Origin: Bacteroidales bacterium
GTDB lineage: Bacteria > Bacteroidota > Bacteroidia > Bacteroidales > JAADJA01
Direction of reading: 5' to 3'
Length of the DNA stretch: 40,542 bases
Assembly: GCA_026984135.1 (NCBI GenBank)
Contig: JALSSR010000209.1
Span: 1-40,542, forward strand
In this document: in pieces, positions 9,076-17,886 of the stretch
Numbering within the stretch: the first letter of the stretch is position 1
How the letters are laid out: every line of letters begins with the position of its first letter
The notes under the pieces: generated by a model
Database searches by the model: none
Seen by the model: only the letters and a program-made list of their open reading frames with translations
Told to the model about the DNA's origin: nothing
Translations under genes and position numbers: made by a program

Positions 9076-9495
9076 TTATACCTTAATAATAATACTACCG
9101 TTTTGCTTTTTCAATTCCAATTGCTTTAATCTTTTTCGTGCCGGGCCTCTAACGGGCTCTCCGTTTATATCAAATCTCGAACCGTGACAGGGACAAACCG
9201 GTTCACCGTCAATTTCCCGGTTAATTATGCATCCGAGATGAGTGCATTTTGCGGAAAAAGCTTTTTCCTCGTCACTTTTTTTACAGATTATTACCTCATC
9301 GAAAAATGAAACACCTTCGGGAATATCATCTCTAATTTTCATAGGAGGTTTATCCGCCATTTTTTTATATCTTTTAACCGACCGGTACCATATATAAATA
9401 AATGGAAGAGCAATAACGACTCCTATAAACCGAACAAACTCCTTTCTTGATATTTTCTTTTTGTATTGCAATTTGTTTTTTTCAGTGAGCGTCAA
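9076..9495 (-). CDS. Rieske [2Fe-2S] protein
   Basis: CTHLGC ... CPCHGSRFD cluster motifs and an N-terminal TM segment. The track start 9495 is TTG; an alternative TTG gives MQYKKKISRKEF. Confidence 0.9.
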   Translation of the reverse strand: MTLTEKNKLQYKKKISRKEFVRFIGVVIALPFIYIWYRSVKRYKKMADKPPMKIRDDIPEGVSFFDEVIICKKSDEEKAFSAKCTHLGCIINREIDGEPVCPCHGSRFDINGEPVRGPARKRLKQLELKKQNGSIIIKV

Positions 9496-9773
9496 AATTA
9501 CAAATCATTTTGGAATATTGTTATCCCATACCTTTTTGCTCATATAACAGCAACAAAACGAGGGGTTATATGTCAAGAAAACCTAATAAATATCATAAAA
9601 AAATTACAATTTATACGTTGTCTAAATAAAAATTACATCTTTCTGAGCTTCTGTACATTACACAAATTTTCGCGCTCATAAAAACATATTGCAAAACTGC
9701 ATATAATTGTTTATCAGCCTTTTATGCCTATTTAAAAACCGGTCTAAATAGTGCATTTTACAAAAATAATATT

Positions 9774-9781
9774 TAAGTTTG
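9774..9781 (+). promoter_or_regulatory. Candidate Bacteroidota -7 box for the psr-like operon
   Basis: TAAGTTTG matches TAnnTTTG, 49 bp upstream of the ATG at 9831; the -33 match is weak. Confidence 0.4.
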
Positions 9782-9830
9782 CGTTCAGTTATTTACTTAT
9801 GTAGCTTATTTCATATAAAATATATTACAT

Positions 9831-12074
9831 ATGACAAGTAGAAGGCAGTTTATAAAAATATCGGCAGCAGGGGTTGGAGCGGCAACAATTGGAATAAATG
9901 CAGCCAGTGGTTTCAATCTGTTCGGTAGTAAGGACGAAACCGGACCTGCAAGTGACGAAGATTTAACTCCGTACCCTACCTATTGCGAAGTCTGTTTTTG
10001 GAAATGTGCAGGCTGGGCATACGTTGATAAAAAAGGAAACATTCGAAAAATAATAGGGAATAAGAAAGACCCGCATTCAAACGGGAGATTATGCCCGCGG
10101 GGAACAGGCGGTATAGGGATGTATTATGATGAGGACAGATTAAAAACCCCTCTGATCAGGGAAACCGATTCGGAAGGAAATGACTATTTCAGAGAAGCAA
10201 CTTGGGATGAGGCATTAACAAAAGTTGCAGACAAGATGAAGCAAATAGCAAATAAGTATGGGCCTGAAGCTTTCGGATTATTTAATCACGGGAATCCCGG
10301 AGGCCACCTCGAACATCTTATGCGTGCATACGGCTCGGAAACTAATGCTGAACCTGCTTTTGCGCAATGCCGCGGGCCACGTTCAGTAGCATATTATTCT
10401 ACATTCGGAGCTTACATAGGCTCACCTGAAAATACCGATATCAGAGATACCCGATGCCTCGTTCTTATCGGTTCACATATCGGCGAAAATATGCACAACA
10501 GTCAGGTACAAGAAATGTCTCAGGCCATTGAAAACAAAGCAACCATTATTACCGTTGATCCGCGACTTAGTACCGCCGCCGGAAAATCCACTTTCTGGTT
10601 ACCGATTAAACCTGCAACAGACATTGCACTTTTGTTGGCCTGGATCCACGTTTTAATTTATGAAAACCTTTATAATAAAGAATTTATTGATCAATATGCT
10701 TTTGGTTTTGACCTTTTAAAAGAACATGTAAAAACAATGACACCCGAATGGGCATATGGCATTACAACTATTGAGCCTGAGATGATAAGAAGGACAGCAA
10801 GAGAGATGGCAGGAGCCGCACCAAATGTTGTTATACACCCGGGTCGTCATGCTGTTTGGTATGGAGATGATACTCAAAGAGAACGCGCAATGGCAATTTT
10901 AACGGCCTTACTTGGAGCGTGGGGCAAAAGAGGCAGTCTTTACTTTGCTGAGAAAATCAGCTTACCGCATTATCCTCAACCCGAGTATCCCGAACCGAAA
11001 TGGACTTGGCGTGATTTAAACAACGGTAAATACCAACTTGCAACTATGGGTATTACCACGGAATTGTTAAAAGCGTCAATTCCCGAAAACAACCCAAAAC
11101 ATCGGGTTAGAGCTTGGTTGGTTGCCGGAACCAACCTTCCGTTATCAATGCCCGACAAACAATTGTTTAAAAAAGCGGCAGATTCCGTAGAGTTTATAGC
11201 CGTAATGGATACAATGCCTATGGAGATTACAGGCTATGCAGATGTGGTATTACCGGAAGCAACATATTTGGAACGTTATGACTTTTTAAGGGCTTCGCAA
11301 AACAGAATTCCAAATGTTGCGTTGAGAATGCCTGCGGTAGAGCCCAAATATGATTCCAAACCGGGATGGTGGATTTCTAAAAAAATAGGTGAAAAACTGG
11401 GTTTGGATGAGTATTTTAACTATAACGACTACTCAGAAGTAATTGATTGGCAATTAAAACAAATAGGGACATCACTTGAAGAAATGAAAAAAATCGGCGT
11501 CAAGTCTTTCCCGAGAACGGAAGGCCCCCTCTATTTGGCCGACGGAGAAGATTTCGAGTTCAATACCAACTCCGGCAAAATAGAGTTATATTCTACAGAT
11601 TTGGCCGATGCAGGATTCGACCCTATTCCCGTTTATAAAAAGCATCCCGAACCACCACCAAACTTTTACAGGCTGATATATGGCAGAGCACCGATGCATA
11701 CTTTTTCACGTACATCAAACAATCATAATCTTTGGGATTTAATGAATGAAAACAACGTTTGGATAAATCCTAAGATAGCTGATATATGGGAACTTAAAAG
11801 CGGCGATTTTGTTTGGTTAAAAAATCAAGATAATGCCGTTACTACATTTCCGGTTAAAGTTAGGGTTACCGAAAGAATAAGATGGGATTCGGTTTATATG
11901 GTTCACGGTTTCGGTCACTCGGACAAAAAACTTTCCAGAGCTTACGGTAGAGGTGCAAGCGACGAAGAAATGATTACGAACGTTATGATAGACCCCATTA
12001 TGGGCGGCACCGGAATGAGAGGCAATTTTGTGACATTTTTAAAAGAAGATCCAAGGAAGGAGGTTAAAGCATGA
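9831..12074 (+). CDS. Molybdopterin oxidoreductase catalytic subunit, PsrA/PhsA-like (polysulfide/thiosulfate reductase family)
   Basis: Tat motif SRRQFIK; [4Fe-4S] motif CEVCFWKC...CPRG; candidate Mo-ligand Cys in AFAQCRGPRSVAYYSTFG; followed by PsrB- and PsrC-like genes. Confidence 0.88.
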   Translation: MTSRRQFIKISAAGVGAATIGINAASGFNLFGSKDETGPASDEDLTPYPTYCEVCFWKCAGWAYVDKKGNIRKIIGNKKDPHSNGRLCPRGTGGIGMYYDEDRLKTPLIRETDSEGNDYFREATWDEALTKVADKMKQIANKYGPEAFGLFNHGNPGGHLEHLMRAYGSETNAEPAFAQCRGPRSVAYYSTFGAYIGSPENTDIRDTRCLVLIGSHIGENMHNSQVQEMSQAIENKATIITVDPRLSTAAGKSTFWLPIKPATDIALLLAWIHVLIYENLYNKEFIDQYAFGFDLLKEHVKTMTPEWAYGITTIEPEMIRRTAREMAGAAPNVVIHPGRHAVWYGDDTQRERAMAILTALLGAWGKRGSLYFAEKISLPHYPQPEYPEPKWTWRDLNNGKYQLATMGITTELLKASIPENNPKHRVRAWLVAGTNLPLSMPDKQLFKKAADSVEFIAVMDTMPMEITGYADVVLPEATYLERYDFLRASQNRIPNVALRMPAVEPKYDSKPGWWISKKIGEKLGLDEYFNYNDYSEVIDWQLKQIGTSLEEMKKIGVKSFPRTEGPLYLADGEDFEFNTNSGKIELYSTDLADAGFDPIPVYKKHPEPPPNFYRLIYGRAPMHTFSRTSNNHNLWDLMNENNVWINPKIADIWELKSGDFVWLKNQDNAVTTFPVKVRVTERIRWDSVYMVHGFGHSDKKLSRAYGRGASDEEMITNVMIDPIMGGTGMRGNFVTFLKEDPRKEVKA

Positions 12075-12604
12075 GATACGCAATGGCTATTGACACTAAA
12101 AAGTGTGTAGGATGTGGCGACTGTGTTGTCGCCTGCCAAACCGAAAACAATGTACCACATGGTTATTGTCGCGATTGGATTGTTGAAAACGTCAGCGGAA
12201 GTTATCCCAGCGTACAGATAGAACTGCGCTCCGAACGTTGTAATCATTGCGATAACGCTCCCTGTGTAAGATGCTGTCCCACAGGTGCCAGTCATATTGT
12301 GGAAGGAGGAATAGTTCTGGTTACACACGATGAATGTATCGGGTGTGGAGCTTGTATCGAATCCTGCCCTTATGATGCCAGATATCCTCATCCCGAAGGG
12401 TATGTTGATAAATGTACATTTTGCAAACATCGCGTTGATAAGGGGCAAAATCCCGCTTGTGTTGACGTTTGTCCTACACATTGTCTTCATTTTGGCGATT
12501 TGGACGACCCTAACAGTGATGTTTCCAAAGCATTGAAAAACAGAAAATGGAAGGTATTGGCTCCCGAAGCAGGTACCGAACCTCAATTATATTTTCTTAC
12601 ATAA
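12071..12604 (+). CDS. 4Fe-4S ferredoxin subunit, PsrB-like
   Basis: CVGCGDCVVAC, CNHCDNAPCVRCCP, CIGCGACIESCP, CTFCKHRV...CVDVCP; overlaps the end of the upstream gene. Confidence 0.92.
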   Translation: MRYAMAIDTKKCVGCGDCVVACQTENNVPHGYCRDWIVENVSGSYPSVQIELRSERCNHCDNAPCVRCCPTGASHIVEGGIVLVTHDECIGCGACIESCPYDARYPHPEGYVDKCTFCKHRVDKGQNPACVDVCPTHCLHFGDLDDPNSDVSKALKNRKWKVLAPEAGTEPQLYFLT

Positions 12605-12623
12605 TTAGTAAAATGGTAAAAAA

Positions 12624-13565
12624 ATGAAAGAAGAATTATTTGTCAGCGGACGCGATATTCCCAATATTGATCCATATTTACATATTTGGCATTGGCAAAT
12701 TCCCCTCTACCTCTATCTTGGTGGTCTTGCAGCAGGAATTTTATTTTTTGCAACTTATTATGTTATTAAGGGAAAAGAAAAGCAAATGCAAACAACAGTT
12801 AAATGGGCAACAATTATTGCTCCTATCGCATTGGTAATAGGGCTTGGCGCCTTGTTCTGGGATTTAAAACACAAACTCTATTTTTGGCAGCTATATACAA
12901 CAATACGTTTTACTTCACCGATGTCGTGGGGTGCGTGGACATTGATGCTCATAACTCCAATGTCAATTGTTTGGGTGGCAAGTTATATGAAAGAGATGAT
13001 TCCCGGTTGGGATTGGAAATTCGGTTTTCTGAATAAATTTGAAGTCTGGATTATTAAAAATAGAGTACCTTTTGCTTGGATTATGATGATTCTTGCTGTC
13101 ATACTCGGGGTATATACCGGTATATTATTATCTGCATTTAATGCACGTCCTCTATGGAACACTTCGATATTAGGTCCCTTATTTTTAACTTCAGGGCTTT
13201 CGACCGGTCTGGCTGCAATAATGTGGATGTCAAAAGACGAACATGAACGAAAAACATTAAATAGAATAGATTTGATTTTGATTTTGGTGGAATTATTTTT
13301 AATTATCCATCTTTTTATGGGATTTATGGCAGGCTCTGCCGTTAAGACCGAAGCAGCCTCATTGTTTCTCGGGGGTGAGTTCACAGTTTCATTCTGGGTA
13401 TTCGTTATAATACTCGGTCTGGCTTTTCCTGCAACACTTGAAGCACTTGAATTACGCGGATTTCATGTTCCGGCCTGGCTACCTCCTTTTCTAATTTTAT
13501 TCGGTGGTCTTGTTTTTCGTTTTGTAATGGTTGAAGCAGGACAAATAACAAGGTTTTTGTATTAA
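12624..13565 (+). CDS. NrfD/PsrC-like polytopic membrane subunit
   Basis: 313 aa; multiple TM helices; HIWHWQIPLYLYLGGLAAGILF at the N-terminus. Confidence 0.9.
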   Translation: MKEELFVSGRDIPNIDPYLHIWHWQIPLYLYLGGLAAGILFFATYYVIKGKEKQMQTTVKWATIIAPIALVIGLGALFWDLKHKLYFWQLYTTIRFTSPMSWGAWTLMLITPMSIVWVASYMKEMIPGWDWKFGFLNKFEVWIIKNRVPFAWIMMILAVILGVYTGILLSAFNARPLWNTSILGPLFLTSGLSTGLAAIMWMSKDEHERKTLNRIDLILILVELFLIIHLFMGFMAGSAVKTEAASLFLGGEFTVSFWVFVIILGLAFPATLEALELRGFHVPAWLPPFLILFGGLVFRFVMVEAGQITRFLY

Positions 13566-13586
13566 CGGAAATAAAAATCATATAAG

Positions 13587-14123
13587 ATGAAAAATATAAA
13601 TTCAAATAAAAACAGACCGCATTATATAAACCCCTATTTCGGGGGAGTACTTTTGGGTCTATTGGTAATTTTAACGGTTTACATAACAGGACGAGGCCTT
13701 GGTGCCAGCGGTGCCGTTAAAAGTGCCGTTGTTACGACAGCCGATGCCATTGTACCCATACATGCTCATACTAACCCATACTATAGCAAATTTATAAGCA
13801 GTGATAAATCTCCAATGTATAATTGGCTTGTATTCGAGTCGCTCGGGATATTTTTCGGTGGTTTGCTATCGGGAGTGATATTTCGAAGAGTAAAAAAAAT
13901 CAGAGTTGAAAGATCTCCGAAAATTACGAACAAAACCCGTTTAACGGCAGCACTCATCGGTGGTATTCTTTTTGGTATAGGCAGCCAGTTCGGCAGAGGG
14001 TGCTCCAGCGGAGCAGCCCTTAGCGGCAGTGCAACTTTTTCATTTGGCGGAGTTATAGTGATGCTTGTTCTTTTCGGTACGGGATATGCTATCGCAGGCT
14101 TATTTAAAAAATTATGGATTTAA
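13587..14123 (+). CDS. YeeE/YedE (sulfur transport) family protein, half 1
   Basis: GLGASGAVKSA and GIGSQFGRGCSSGAALSGSATFSFGG, typical YeeE/YedE Cys motif. Confidence 0.85.
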   Translation: MKNINSNKNRPHYINPYFGGVLLGLLVILTVYITGRGLGASGAVKSAVVTTADAIVPIHAHTNPYYSKFISSDKSPMYNWLVFESLGIFFGGLLSGVIFRRVKKIRVERSPKITNKTRLTAALIGGILFGIGSQFGRGCSSGAALSGSATFSFGGVIVMLVLFGTGYAIAGLFKKLWI

Positions 14124-14142
14124 AAATTAAAAATATTAAGAT

Positions 14143-14745
14143 ATGGGACCATTAATTCCAAACGGAGTAATTACAGGCGATTGGGATTTCGTTATCGCTT
14201 TGCTTATAGGTATTGCTTTCGGCTTTATCCTTGAGGCTTCCGGATTTTCATCCTCGAGAAACATCGCAGGTGTTTTCTATGGCTACAACTTTGTGGTTTT
14301 GCGCGTTTTCTTTACTGCCGTAATAGTTGCAATGACCGGATTGTTGTTTTTTGACTATTTCGGTTGGATTGAACTGGATAAAATATTTATTCTTCCAACC
14401 TATCTGACACCTATGATTGTCGGTTCAATAATTATGGGGTTCGGGTTTCTCCTCGGAGGATTTTGTCCCGGCACAAGTTATACGGCAATAGCTATAGGAA
14501 AACTGGACGGTATTGTGTTCACAATCGGTCTTTTCCTCGGTATTTTTTTATTTTCCGAAACATTTCCTCTTTTTAAGGATTTTTATTATAGCGGCTTTCT
14601 TGGAAATGTTACACTTACTGACGTAACCGGAATTCCGGCAGCTTGGTTTGCATTTGCTTTTACGGTTATTGCACTGGCTTCATTCTGGTTTACAATGATT
14701 ATTGAAAAACATATTAGAAAAAAAATTACGGAATATAAATTCTAA
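14143..14745 (+). CDS. YeeE/YedE (sulfur transport) family protein, half 2
   Basis: GFILEASGFSSSRNIAGVFYG and GGFCPGTSYTAIAIGKLDG. Confidence 0.85.
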   Translation: MGPLIPNGVITGDWDFVIALLIGIAFGFILEASGFSSSRNIAGVFYGYNFVVLRVFFTAVIVAMTGLLFFDYFGWIELDKIFILPTYLTPMIVGSIIMGFGFLLGGFCPGTSYTAIAIGKLDGIVFTIGLFLGIFLFSETFPLFKDFYYSGFLGNVTLTDVTGIPAAWFAFAFTVIALASFWFTMIIEKHIRKKITEYKF

Positions 14746-14749
14746 AACG

Positions 14750-15361
14750 ATGAATAGAAATTATATCTTACTGACAATATTAATGCTGGCTCTTGCAACC
14801 GGAACATTATTTCTTAAGAAAACACCGAATTACAATGAAATAAAACCTCAAAAACTACTTTGGGAAATCATTCAACCGACAAGATATGTTACTACCGACC
14901 AAGTGGCAAAAATGATCATAAACAAAGATCAAACGTTGGAACTTGTTGACGTCAGAGATACAAAATCTTATGAAAAATTTTCGCTTTCAGGAGCAATAAA
15001 CGTACCTTTGGATAGTATTGCCGCTACTTCAAATCAAGATTATTTCGGATTACCGGGCATTAAAGTTGTGTTTTATTCAAACGATGATATTGCTGCCGAC
15101 GAAGCCTGGGTTTTAACACGAAGATTAGGCTATAAAGATACATACGTTATGAAGGGCGGACTCAATTGTTGGATAAGAACCGTTATTCAACCTCAGCAAC
15201 CTTCTGAAGATGCTCCATATACTGAATTTGAAAAATATCATTTCAGAAAAGGTGCCCAAATTTATTTTACAGGAGCTAATATTGAACAAGGTTCTGCCGG
15301 CAAATCCAAAGTTTCTATTCGTAGAAAGAAAAAGAAAGCAGTAGCAGCCGGTGGTTGTTAA
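14750..15361 (+). CDS. Membrane-anchored rhodanese-like protein lacking the active-loop Cys, C-terminal KKKKAVAAGGC tail
   Basis: N-terminal TM; rhodanese pattern ELVDVRDTKSYEKFSLSGAINVPLD...VVFYSNDDIAADEAW...YVMKGGLNCW; tail RRKKKKAVAAGGC. ATG at 14750 chosen over 14702, which overlaps the previous gene. Confidence 0.85.
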   Translation: MNRNYILLTILMLALATGTLFLKKTPNYNEIKPQKLLWEIIQPTRYVTTDQVAKMIINKDQTLELVDVRDTKSYEKFSLSGAINVPLDSIAATSNQDYFGLPGIKVVFYSNDDIAADEAWVLTRRLGYKDTYVMKGGLNCWIRTVIQPQQPSEDAPYTEFEKYHFRKGAQIYFTGANIEQGSAGKSKVSIRRKKKKAVAAGGC

Positions 15362-15398
15362 TTTATAAAATTGGTCGTTATTAATAAAATTATATAAT

Positions 15399-16034
15399 AT
15401 GCACGTACACGATTTAAATCCCAAAAAAGCACTTGCAACAATAATTATCTTCGTTATAATTATTATTTTAGGTTTTGTTACCTTGAAGCGTCCAAAATTT
15501 ATTTATAAAGTAAGTTTGCAGGAAAGCATCGAACTGCTTAAAGATAAAAATGCATATTTTTATCCCTGGCAACTTGTTGATGTAATAAATAAAGTGGATA
15601 ATAATATTGTACTTATTGATATCAGGGATATTTTCAGTTATGGTCAAGGACATATTCCGGGTTCGGAAAATATTTCGGCTTATGATCTAACAAGCAAGAA
15701 ATATATTGAATATCTTAACCGTTTAAATGCCGAGGGCAAAACTGTTGTTCTTTACGGTAATGATCAATTGGAAGCTAATGGCCCTTGGATGTGGTTCAAA
15801 CAGGTAGGTTACGAAAATTTTAAAGTTCTTCTCGGAGGATATAAATATTATTTGGCACATAAAGATAATCTTGAAGAAACAAAAAGTGATAAAAGCTATA
15901 TTTTGGAAGTGCCTGACTTTAATTTTGCCGAAGTAGCCAATAAAGGTGCTTCCATACAAAGCACTACTAAAAATACAAAAGTACCGGTGATTAAAAGAAA
16001 AAAGAAAAAGACAGTAGCTGCCGGTGGCTGCTGA
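15399..16034 (+). CDS. Membrane-anchored rhodanese-like protein lacking the active-loop Cys, C-terminal KKKKTVAAGGC tail
   Basis: N-terminal TM; IVLIDIRDIFSYGQGHIPGSENIS...VVLYGNDQLEANGPW...VLLGGYKYY; the only Cys is the final residue. Confidence 0.85.
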   Translation: MHVHDLNPKKALATIIIFVIIIILGFVTLKRPKFIYKVSLQESIELLKDKNAYFYPWQLVDVINKVDNNIVLIDIRDIFSYGQGHIPGSENISAYDLTSKKYIEYLNRLNAEGKTVVLYGNDQLEANGPWMWFKQVGYENFKVLLGGYKYYLAHKDNLEETKSDKSYILEVPDFNFAEVANKGASIQSTTKNTKVPVIKRKKKKTVAAGGC

Positions 16035-16057
16035 CAATTAAAACTTAAATCTCTTCT

Positions 16058-16089
16058 AAACCGCGTATCCGATAATACGTGGTTTTTTT
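16058..16089 (+). terminator. Rho-independent terminator after the psr/rhodanese operon
   Basis: aaaccgcgtat-ccgata-atacgtggttt stem (one G-T pair) followed by a T run. Confidence 0.8.
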
Positions 16090-16162
16090 ATTCCTACGAA
16101 AACGGATAAACATATCTGAAATCAATAATCGCTGTATTTCTTTATATTACTGGTAACCAGCC

Positions 16163-16190
16163 ACTTATTAACAGGCCAATGTTAATAAGT
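16163..16190. repeat. Perfect inverted repeat, 10-bp arms, 8-nt spacer
   Basis: acttattaac-aggccaat-gttaataagt upstream of the outer-membrane protein genes. Confidence 0.7.
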
Positions 16191-16312
16191 CTGCCCATAA
16201 TTTTTGTTTACCAACAAACTACCTTCATAATGACCTGTTTTACAGATGCTTATAAATTTTGGTATAAACATTGAATAACATCGTTTTGCAAATCAAGGTT
16301 TTTGATATTAAA

Positions 16313-17083
16313 ATGGGAAAAGGAATTATAATATTAGGTAATCGCAACAGGAACAGAAACATATTCCGCTTGCTTTTATTGGTATGCCTGCTTTTTATGA
16401 TTTCTTTTCCCTCTTTCTCGCAATACAGCAAAAGGTTAAAACCAAAGAAATTCGAATGGACAAAGAACTGGGGAGTTAATCTGAATATGGGAGCAACCTC
16501 ATTTTTCGGAGATGTCAGTCTATATGATGACGACTATGCTGACAAACTTAAAAAGGAAAGTGCTGTTGGCTACGGCATAATCTTTTCCAGAAGAATAAAT
16601 TCCCTTTTCAAACTTGAGTTTCAGCTTTTAAAAGGCAAGCTCAAAGGAAAAAACTCCAAATCAAAATTTGAAGCAAATGTCTTGGAATACACTTTTAACG
16701 CAACCTTAAATATTGTAAACCTGTTGCTACCTGAAAACAATGGTCGTTTTTTCTTGTATGTTAAAACGGGATTCGGACAGTTCAGATTTTCATCAAGGCT
16801 TGCATACAAAGATCCTGAGAAAGAAGACAGGGTAGTTAATACCGGTGTTCCCGAGTTTGTCTTTCTTCTGGGTACGGGAGCATATTATTCGATAAGCCCG
16901 TCATTCGATTTCACTGCCGAAGTCAACGGCAGGATGACAAATAATGACCAGATTGACGGAACAAAAAACAAAAAGGATAAGGACTATTACTCCTATATGT
17001 CAATAGGGATTACATATAATATTAACAATGCGAAACAGCATTACAGAAAATTTAAGAAAACACCTTTAATCAGGAAATATTAA
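16313..17083 (+). CDS. Outer-membrane beta-barrel protein (paralogue 1)
   Basis: Signal peptide (FRLLLLVCLLFMISFPSFSQ); alternating beta pattern; paralogous to the next gene. Track start 16271 is TTG; ATG at 16313 preferred. Confidence 0.7.
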   Translation: MGKGIIILGNRNRNRNIFRLLLLVCLLFMISFPSFSQYSKRLKPKKFEWTKNWGVNLNMGATSFFGDVSLYDDDYADKLKKESAVGYGIIFSRRINSLFKLEFQLLKGKLKGKNSKSKFEANVLEYTFNATLNIVNLLLPENNGRFFLYVKTGFGQFRFSSRLAYKDPEKEDRVVNTGVPEFVFLLGTGAYYSISPSFDFTAEVNGRMTNNDQIDGTKNKKDKDYYSYMSIGITYNINNAKQHYRKFKKTPLIRKY

Positions 17084-17124
17084 ATATGAATAAATTTATT
17101 GAATAACAATTAAAACTATATATC

Positions 17125-17886
17125 GTGAAAAAGCAAATCAAATATTTAATCGTAGCAGTTTTGTTTGTCTCAATGGCAATTCCCGAAACAGTAAACAGTC
17201 AAGGTTGGGGCGGACGTTGGAAACCCGGATTCTGGGATAATTGGTCGGTGAACGTAAATGGCGGCTTAACATCATTCTTCGGTGACTTAAGTTTATATGA
17301 TACCGATATTGCCGAGAAACTTTCAAAGGAGAGCGGACCTGCTTTCGGTATGCTTATGTCGAAATATCTTTCGCAAGATAGATTTGCCATTACAGGTCAA
17401 TTGTTATATGGCACCCTCAAGGGGCAAAACTCAACAACAATGTTTAATGCCAGTATCATTGAATATAATCTTCAGGGAAGGGTATATTTTTTAAATCTTT
17501 TCTCACCTGATAACCTGTCAAACTTTGATATTGTCGGATATGCAGGGTTGGGACAATTCAAATTTAAAAGTGAACAGTATAAAATAGAAGATCCGTCAGA
17601 TAAGTCAATTGAAGATACGGGTACTCCGGAATTTGTATATTTCTTCGGATTCGGAATTGAATATAAATTCCTGGACAAATTTGGCATAACCGCCGATATG
17701 GGGATGCGTCAGGCTCAAAATGACAAACTTGATGACCTTGTAAAAAATAAAAACTACGACTATTACAGTTACCTGAGTTTTGGGTTTACATACTATATTG
17801 ACAGTTTTAAGAAATCATCAAGAAGAGGTGGCAGATCATCTTCATTCAGAAGTCACGGAAGAGCTCCAATGAGAAGAAGAAGGTAG
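17125..17886 (+). CDS. Outer-membrane beta-barrel protein (paralogue 2), GTG start
   Basis: Signal peptide; NWSVNVNGGLTSFFGDLSLYD matches paralogue 1 (NWGVNLNMGATSFFGDVSLYD). Confidence 0.7.
   Translation: MKKQIKYLIVAVLFVSMAIPETVNSQGWGGRWKPGFWDNWSVNVNGGLTSFFGDLSLYDTDIAEKLSKESGPAFGMLMSKYLSQDRFAITGQLLYGTLKGQNSTTMFNASIIEYNLQGRVYFLNLFSPDNLSNFDIVGYAGLGQFKFKSEQYKIEDPSDKSIEDTGTPEFVYFFGFGIEYKFLDKFGITADMGMRQAQNDKLDDLVKNKNYDYYSYLSFGFTYYIDSFKKSSRRGGRSSSFRSHGRAPMRRRR

Noticed and set aside
12071-12074. PsrA/PsrB 4-bp overlap as a frameshift
   Set aside because: The ATGA overlap is ordinary translational coupling; both proteins look complete.
11942-12586. Minus-strand ORF (214 aa) opposite PsrA/PsrB
   Set aside because: The plus strand encodes unmistakable ferredoxin clusters; the antisense translation has no recognisable pattern.
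13587-14745. Two YeeE/YedE genes as one broken gene
   Set aside because: Each has its own start, complete motifs and a normal intergenic gap; split forms of this family are known.
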